Source: Haliclystus octoradiatus
Lineage: Eukaryota > Cnidaria > Staurozoa > Stauromedusae > Haliclystidae
Assembly (NCBI GenBank): GCA_916610825.1
Contig: OU744446.1
Location: forward strand, 30,890,445-30,954,444
Direction of reading: 5' to 3'
DNA length: 64,000 bases
Shown: positions 61,101-64,000 of the stretch, piece by piece
Layout of the letters: the number at the start of each line of letters is the position of its first letter
Position numbering within the stretch: position 1 is the first letter of the stretch
Position numbers and translations under genes: made by a program
The notes under the pieces: generated by a model
Databases searched by the model: none
Seen by the model: the letters and a program-made list of their open reading frames with translations, nothing else
What the model was told of the DNA's origin: nothing

Positions 61101-63088
61101 CCCGGGAGTTGTAATAATGGCCCTATTTATATAATCAATTCAAATGTGAATATTGCTTCACTTTCGAGAGTCGGCGAGTCGTTTACACAGGACTATGTAA
61201 TAATCTACTTTTAAATAAAACCAGTAATCATGCTATTAAAGATAGGACTGTTTCATGCGTATGAAGCTGAATTAGGGTCAAACTCAATTCACACGGCGAT
61301 GACATATTTCACATGGTGATGATGTGTTTTCACATGGCGATGATGTATCCTGAATCAGTGTAGTGTTCAAGCAAAATCACCCCTTCTTACTGTGGCAACG
61401 AAATGGCATTATTTGGCACGTTGTTTAGTGTTTTAAAAGTAGATAAAATTGGAAAAGCATTTAGCTAGCATGATTATCGACACCACCTTGCCTATATGAC
61501 TTGGAATATGTAGAAAGTACTGTTCATGGCTGAAAATAATTGATGAAATAAGATGTAAAGAAGTAATAAATAGTTTTTCCATTCTATATACTTATTCAAA
61601 AGTCACTTGAATCAAATGTTGAATAAACACGTTATGAGTAGTGAACAATTATTAGTATTTCTCCGGGCTATGCCGGTGTTGTATAGGTGAAACACAATTT
61701 AATTTAGAAAAGCCCCCGACAAATTGTTACCTTGCAACTTGAACTTTATGACATTCAGTATGATACTCGGGTTTGTGATGTTTCTTGGGTTTTTTGGAGG
61801 GGCTATTGCTACTACTTCCACATGCTTTGGGATAAACTAGATAGTACCAAATTTTGTAAATTCCTCAATTAAATTGCGGCTTCGATCGGCTTTTCTACAT
61901 AGATTTGTTCATGCATTTATTTTGAGCCAGTTAAACCAGATGATTCACAACTCAATATAAGCATGCATTTGCATGCAACTCAAAGTCTAGTGTCCCAAAT
62001 TTTCGTGAACATTTCATGAACAGTTAATTAATAAATATGGTTACCACATACGTGCCATGTTTGTATTCATATTTACTAAACAAGAACAAGTTAGTAAACA
62101 CAAGCGAAACGCTAAAAATTGAGAGCTCCGAGCGAGTGATTTTTAGCTTTCCAAGTGTCTCTAAACTTTTTTGAGTTTAGTAAATATAACTTTTCTAAAG
62201 TAAAACAAACAGCGGCATCTCATTCGACCGCAAATTTTAATCAATTTCGATTCATAAACCAAGCAAAAGGAAATCCACAACAATATAGATATTGTTGAAT
62301 AAAGAAAGACCGTTATACGAAAAGGTTTGTAATATAAATTGTACAATAGTTATCTAGGAAATTAATGTAGTGATTGTTATATAAATTTTAGGTTTACCTT
62401 GAAAAGGCGTAGCCTGTAATTGTCTTTCATTCTGTGTTTTTATTTTTATTTTATATGCTGCACAACCAATAACTCATTTACCACGATTTTCAATAAATAT
62501 AAACATTTTGGGCTAGATATCGTTTTGTAATTGGTTGCTATAATTGAAATATTTATTGGATTGTTATCAGGAAGTTATAATTTCTGTATTTTATCACAGA
62601 TCAAATATTTTGGTAGCGGTTTTTCCCGGTTTTCTGAGCCACATTTTGCCCTAGGATTTCATGAACGCTCTTTCGACCAATCAGATCGCAGAAAACTTTT
62701 GTGGTATTTTAGAATTTTATTTCACATGGGTTACACACAAATGCTTGTTTATTTGGAGCACTCTGACTGATCTTTATGATTTTGAATTGAATTTATTTAA
62801 TTTTAAACACAGGTAATCATTTAATTATTTGTTGGTTTATCGTTGTAGGTTGGAAATAGAGAGGATTCAACCATTTATGTAAATATAAAATGCAAGACAG
62901 CTAAAGAGGTTTGTATAAATAACTCTTATATTTTTTCTATGTACTGGACTCAAGTTAGGAAATTTACTAGAGAAGACGCTATTGATTACCTATTTTGAGA
63001 TTATTTTTAAGATTGTGTGTTTCATCTTTTGCAGATTGGGATGGATGCTATTCATGTTAAACTGCCGCCAACAATCACTCAATCAGAA
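52167..63088 (+). CDS. MTHFD1: Methylenetetrahydrofolate dehydrogenase/cyclohydrolase, 3'-partial, first 4 exons
   Basis: N-terminus of the FolD-type domain that interconverts methylene-, methenyl- and formyl-tetrahydrofolate. Exons: 52167-52216, 54238-54322, 62849-62908, 63035-63088, giving 83 codons in phase. The motif YVNIK (Tyr55, Lys59) is the YxxxK catalytic/folate pair of the family, set in VGNREDSTIY. KPGLAIVQ and HVKLPPTITQSE also match. The start ATG has a strong Kozak context and there is no mitochondrial leader, which favours cytosolic trifunctional MTHFD1. However, the NAD(P)-binding and synthetase domains lie beyond the window, so MTHFD2-like paralogs cannot be fully excluded. 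Intron 2 (8.5 kb) carries the nested transposons. No exon 5 was found before 64000. Confidence 0.8.
52555..52673. repeat. Inverted repeat with GAGCGCGATA arms
   Basis: GAGCGCGATAAGATCACCAC and CATTCGTTCGTAC on the left pair with the reverse sequence GTGGTGATCATATCGCGCTC on the right, arms about 36 bp. It lies in MTHFD1 intron 1. A small foldback element is likely. Confidence 0.65.
52740..53338. mobile_element. Foldback element with about 125-bp imperfect arms
   Basis: The left arm starts TAAAACCAATGTAAAG and includes TAAATCATCGGTTTTG and GGGGACAGCAAAGTTG. The right arm, ending CTTTACATTGGTTTTA, contains the reverse complements, including CAACTTTGTTGTCCCC. The middle, about 52870-53210, is unrelated to the arms. 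No target duplication was resolved and no coding frame was found. It lies in MTHFD1 intron 1. Confidence 0.7.
54028..54206. mobile_element. TA-flanked MITE, CAGTGAAACC family
   Basis: CAGTCATTTCTGTTATAACC and TTGGTTTCACTG are the ends, flanked by TA at 54026-54027 and 54207-54208. The interior has GGCCACCTGTCTATAGTGGT and a second similar block. It ends 31 bp before the MTHFD1 exon 2 start, so its right end now forms part of the intron near the acceptor. Confidence 0.75.
54539..54723 (+). repeat. 5' LTR
   Basis: 185 bp, starts TGTGTGTCTCG and ends ACTTATACA. It must hold the element promoter and RNA start. GGCCTCGTTA at 54560-54569 is nearly complementary to the leader downstream of the LTR. 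Confidence 0.93.
54724..54735 (+). promoter_or_regulatory. Leader / presumed primer-binding site
   Basis: Only AGCTAACGGGCC separates the LTR from the gag ATG. There is no TGG immediately after the LTR, as expected for priming by a tRNA 3' CCA end. TAACG-GGCC (54727-54735) can pair with GGCC-T-CGTTA in the LTR with one bulged base. Confidence 0.4.
54736..55536 (+). CDS. gag: Gag-like protein of the LTR retrotransposon
   Basis: 266 aa structural protein that would package element RNA in particles. The N-terminal two thirds resemble retrotransposon Gag (FNGERDIAEWWSRFE near the start). Two CX2CX4HX4C zinc knuckles lie at residues 207-220 and 232-245. The frame is intact. It overlaps pol by about 100 bp in the -1 frame and ends at TAA 55534-55536, just after a run of five C (55526-55530) where a ribosome could slip. 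The start ATG is 12 nt from the LTR. Confidence 0.88.
   Translation: MSSKIKITDVVKPFNGERDIAEWWSRFEAIALVKKLGDEDKLMLLPLLLTESAFLIYDKMSTDDKSSVEKIKERLFEAFSMSKYAAWEKLQSRRLHRGEKVDTYFAEIQHLCDLAGVNGAGLAFVVGMPSSIGHKLRTMRNASDESLLRTARMLLEAEQEAESAAVCRMAIDSDVCQKTVILRQHEGQKHTIAVSKASRTDDQPRKCFVCDQLGHYARKCPSRAKDGKDIICSKCGEGGHFAYGCAKKLENDKGAVVYVGQAMAPN
55428..58496 (+). CDS. pol: Pol polyprotein: protease, reverse transcriptase, RNase H, integrase
   Basis: One open frame of 1022 codons, -1 relative to gag. The true start is probably a frameshift near the gag stop, not the ATG. Numbered from 55428: protease DTG at 57-59; reverse transcriptase with VRPIFDFREVN, VDLKDAYLQL and YIDD (366-369); RNase H acidic residues D516, E550, D574 and D633; integrase zinc site H676, H680, C709, C712; integrase triad D739, D793, E829 with 35 residues between the last two. 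A GDLVWVKP segment, an acidic Ser/Asp tail and the end RRPLWLNDYV follow, typical of Ty3/Gypsy-like elements. No stop or frameshift was seen inside. Confidence 0.92.
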   Translation: MFKVRRRRSFCLWVCQKVGKRQRGRSICGTSYGPQLTKSLLTSDVSICGKVYKALIDTGCTTTIITSQLVNKHDFCIERINMGVTLMDSSNVETFGVTNITMKIKNCQFTVNCLVVDRLLCDFDIIIGLNALSGLGGLQLFPDGSYILGSYCHDNIVSLGKSKNVNINPNAIELNDDNFDAVFDGNKWTVTWKWVDGKEPEYFKNTIAQYHMPERIEEAFNDKLEEWIKKGILIPYDENVLGKPKGLIPLFAVDQASKNKVRPIFDFREVNKQIDIFSGKSDVCADKVRKWRSWNKNCAVVDLKDAYLQLHVDASLWPCQTVIYKGQRWCLTRLGFGLNCAPMIMTSILKKVLSLDENINKATDAYIDDIYVNESIVDSDIVKRHLSLYGLKSKPAERLNGVTPVRVLGIDVQRLDNTLSWKRSNAINYDLHYDTITKRELYSICGKLTGINPVCNWLRVACSAMKRLTTEFNWDDVLNESLILKLKDIMLRVKKNDPAYGRWDVPSTSHGRVWCDASSLAIGVCMEINGNIVEDASWLRKDTSHINMAELDGIVKGINLAIIWNVINIELITDSSVVYNWVQDTLSAKSRVKTKASSELLIRRRLQLINNLRAEYDLTLSITLVKSENNLADALTRVPSSWKLCNYDKNKFTAAIGTVVSETDDQDYLFELRKLHDLSHGGFTSTEYLARKSGLLFEANDIRAVISSCNQCKSIDPASISWEKGDLSVNKMWKRVAIDVTKYDGEKYLTMIDCGPSRFSIWKKILNEGEQQMVIQLRSIFTERGPPDEIVLDNYSTFKSKFFTNFCSEWNVLLRPRAAYKASGNGIIERNHRTVKVIATRSKISICEAIYWYNNLPTDSRSVPPAERLYSYKPRLKTVKPILRELLFDNVYNTGDLVWVKPDQNVRCNRKWLPGVILEQLSPQKLKISIGNYISIRHVSHLRDRSVEETEKIDSSKSDSSESSIYQDISDSSSDDDDDDNSQMNVKISNCDIDDNEQVNIDNDSNRQRRAVRRPLWLNDYV
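58731..58915 (+). repeat. 3' LTR
   Basis: 184 of 185 bases match the 5' LTR. The preceding GTAAGGGG is the likely polypurine tract. It is followed by the CTTTG duplication. Confidence 0.93.
59133..59707. repeat. 38-bp direct repeats bracketing an inverted-repeat element
   Basis: A 38-bp segment starting ATTAAAGGTTAATTATAT at 59133-59170 recurs at 59670-59707 (36 of 38 identical). Between them, arms at 59171-59210 (CATTTTCTATTTAAATAC) and 59620-59659 are reverse complements. A third related arm lies at about 59431-59471. The first copy directly abuts the foldback element and includes its target duplication. Confidence 0.65.
59818..59998. mobile_element. hAT-type MITE with perfect 8-bp TSD, best family copy
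   Basis: CAGGGTCCGACAAAAGT at the left and CCTTTTGTCAGACCCTG at the right are terminal inverted repeats. GTTGTTGT flanks both sides (59810-59817 and 59999-60006). It is 181 bp with GGAATCCTGGAATCCTA inside and no coding capacity. It lies in MTHFD1 intron 2. Confidence 0.9.
60265..60312. repeat. GTTCATGAAC family fragment
   Basis: AGAGTTCATGAACAGTTTAC is followed by GAACTGGTTCATAGACG. Only part of the family unit is present. It lies in MTHFD1 intron 2. Confidence 0.45.
60313..62848. other. Remaining MTHFD1 intron 2 sequence
   Basis: About 2.5 kb of AT-rich DNA without recognised genes. A short threefold repeat of CACATGG/CGATGATG words lies at about 61293-61348. A small GTTCATGAAC relic is near 61995-62035. 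A half copy of the 36823-36960 inverted repeat lies near 62040-62170. Short frames here look random. Confidence 0.5.
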
Positions 63089-63176
63089 GTATGTCAACCA
63101 GACATTATCAACACTTTTGTGTTTTATTATATTATTATTGCTGCCTGAATGTAGGCAGAGCCTCTGCGACAAAAAT

Positions 63177-63255
63177 CCATGAGTTCATGAATAGTTCTTG
63201 AACTTTTTGGCAATTTCACGTTCATGAACTCATGAACTTTTTATTCAAGGGAATC
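63177..63255. repeat. GTTCATGAAC family copy
   Basis: TGAGTTCATGAATAGTTCTTG and ACGTTCATGAACTCATGAAC flank TTTTTGGCAATTTC. It starts about 90 bp after MTHFD1 exon 4. Confidence 0.55.
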
Positions 63256-64000
63256 ATCTATTTACATGAGTTGGGGCACTCTTTTATGTGCCGCTCTCAT
63301 CTTCAGCTTAAACTTCAACCTCGTTTTCAATGGAACGGAAATGGCAATTTTCAAGCCCTAAAAGTTGCGTCTTCCAACACTTATAAATAGATGGCTCTGA
63401 GGGCAGGGCATCTGCATCTGAAAACGGGGATCCTTTTTTTCCACAAACTTTGCTACTGGAGCTCGACACATGAACTTCAGGACAGCAGTTGGTATGCAAA
63501 AATACTTAAATCAAAACATTAATTAAGCTATTGTTGTTTTGTCGAGGATATTTCACTTATTTGATCAATTGTAAACAACGTCATTCTATTTGATTAAACC
63601 TCATTCGATTTCTATTGTTTATTTGAAAACAAGAGTGCATATATTCCCATAACAACGAAATCCAATTTCAGGCTGTTAGTTGAGTGAAATTTTCAATTGC
63701 TGGCGGGGGAAAAGATATGAAAAGAGCAAGAAAAACTTCCATACAGATGTCAATATAAAATGGTGGTTAATTAATTATGTTTCATTATTTATCCGTTTGA
63801 ACTCAAGTTGTCTTCATTTTGCTTTTTTACATACGTCAATAAAATCACATGATCTGTATAATTGTTTGACTTTCGGATTTTGGTTTTCCAAATGGTTTTG
63901 TTTGAAATTTAGCAGTTTTTTATCAATTTTTCATTAACTCATTAGAAAGAAAAATGATACTCACAGTTGGCGAATGCTAACAAACGAATGTGTGAAAAAG
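63256..64000. other. Start of MTHFD1 intron 4, no feature recognised
   Basis: AT-rich sequence up to the window edge. Acceptor-like AG sites occur near 63945 and 63966, but none opens a reading frame that convincingly continues the FolD domain. The next exon is therefore taken to lie outside. Confidence 0.4.

Noticed and set aside
63946-64000. MTHFD1 exon 5 at the window edge
   Set aside because: Neither possible acceptor gives a frame matching the FolD domain continuation.

Overview
The window is AT-rich nuclear DNA of an animal. Four intron-rich genes all lie on the + strand, head to tail. Their exons join in consistent phases at GT-AG sites, and the joined proteins match metazoan families. 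Intergenic gaps are about 0.8 to 4 kb and most introns are 0.3 to 4 kb. No viral or bacterial gene clusters are present. The gene set (PSMA/NAALADase, ERdj5, ALK2-type receptor, C1-THF synthase) is common to animals. The receptor and the absence of mammalian repeats suggest an invertebrate, possibly a lower deuterostome, but the species cannot be read from this window.

Layout. (1) 1-15101: a glutamate carboxypeptidase II (FOLH1/NAALAD2-type) gene, 16 exons in the window, 5' end missing. (2) 16370-41965: a DNAJC10/ERdj5-type ER disulfide reductase, 20 exons, start present, extreme C-terminus uncertain. (3) 45972-51367: a TGF-beta superfamily type I receptor closest to ACVR1/ALK2, 6 exons, complete. 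(4) 52167 to beyond the window: the first four exons of an MTHFD1-type methylenetetrahydrofolate dehydrogenase/cyclohydrolase. The four products act in separate places (cell-surface peptidase, ER folding, BMP-type signalling, one-carbon metabolism), and nothing suggests operon-like coupling.

The introns and gaps are dominated by mobile DNA. The clearest element is a structurally intact LTR retrotransposon (54539-58915). Its 185-bp LTRs differ at one base, it has a 5-bp target duplication, and it carries intact gag and pol frames. It sits inside the loop of an older foldback element that is itself in MTHFD1 intron 2. There is also a non-autonomous hAT family, with four copies that each keep an 8-bp target duplication (one imperfect). 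A 0.9-kb hAT-like element has a truncated relative. Two TA-flanked families, a family ending in CACTATGAAT, and about 16 loci of a palindromic GTTCATGAAC family are present. tRNA-derived SINE-like sequences, two degenerate non-LTR reverse transcriptase pieces and a long AAT microsatellite complete the set.

The most notable observations are the nested insertion, a possible self-priming arrangement in the LTR element (12-nt leader without a TGG-type primer site), the lack of a visible KDEL exon in the ERdj5 gene, and the spread of palindromic AGTTCA half-sites by the GTTCATGAAC family.
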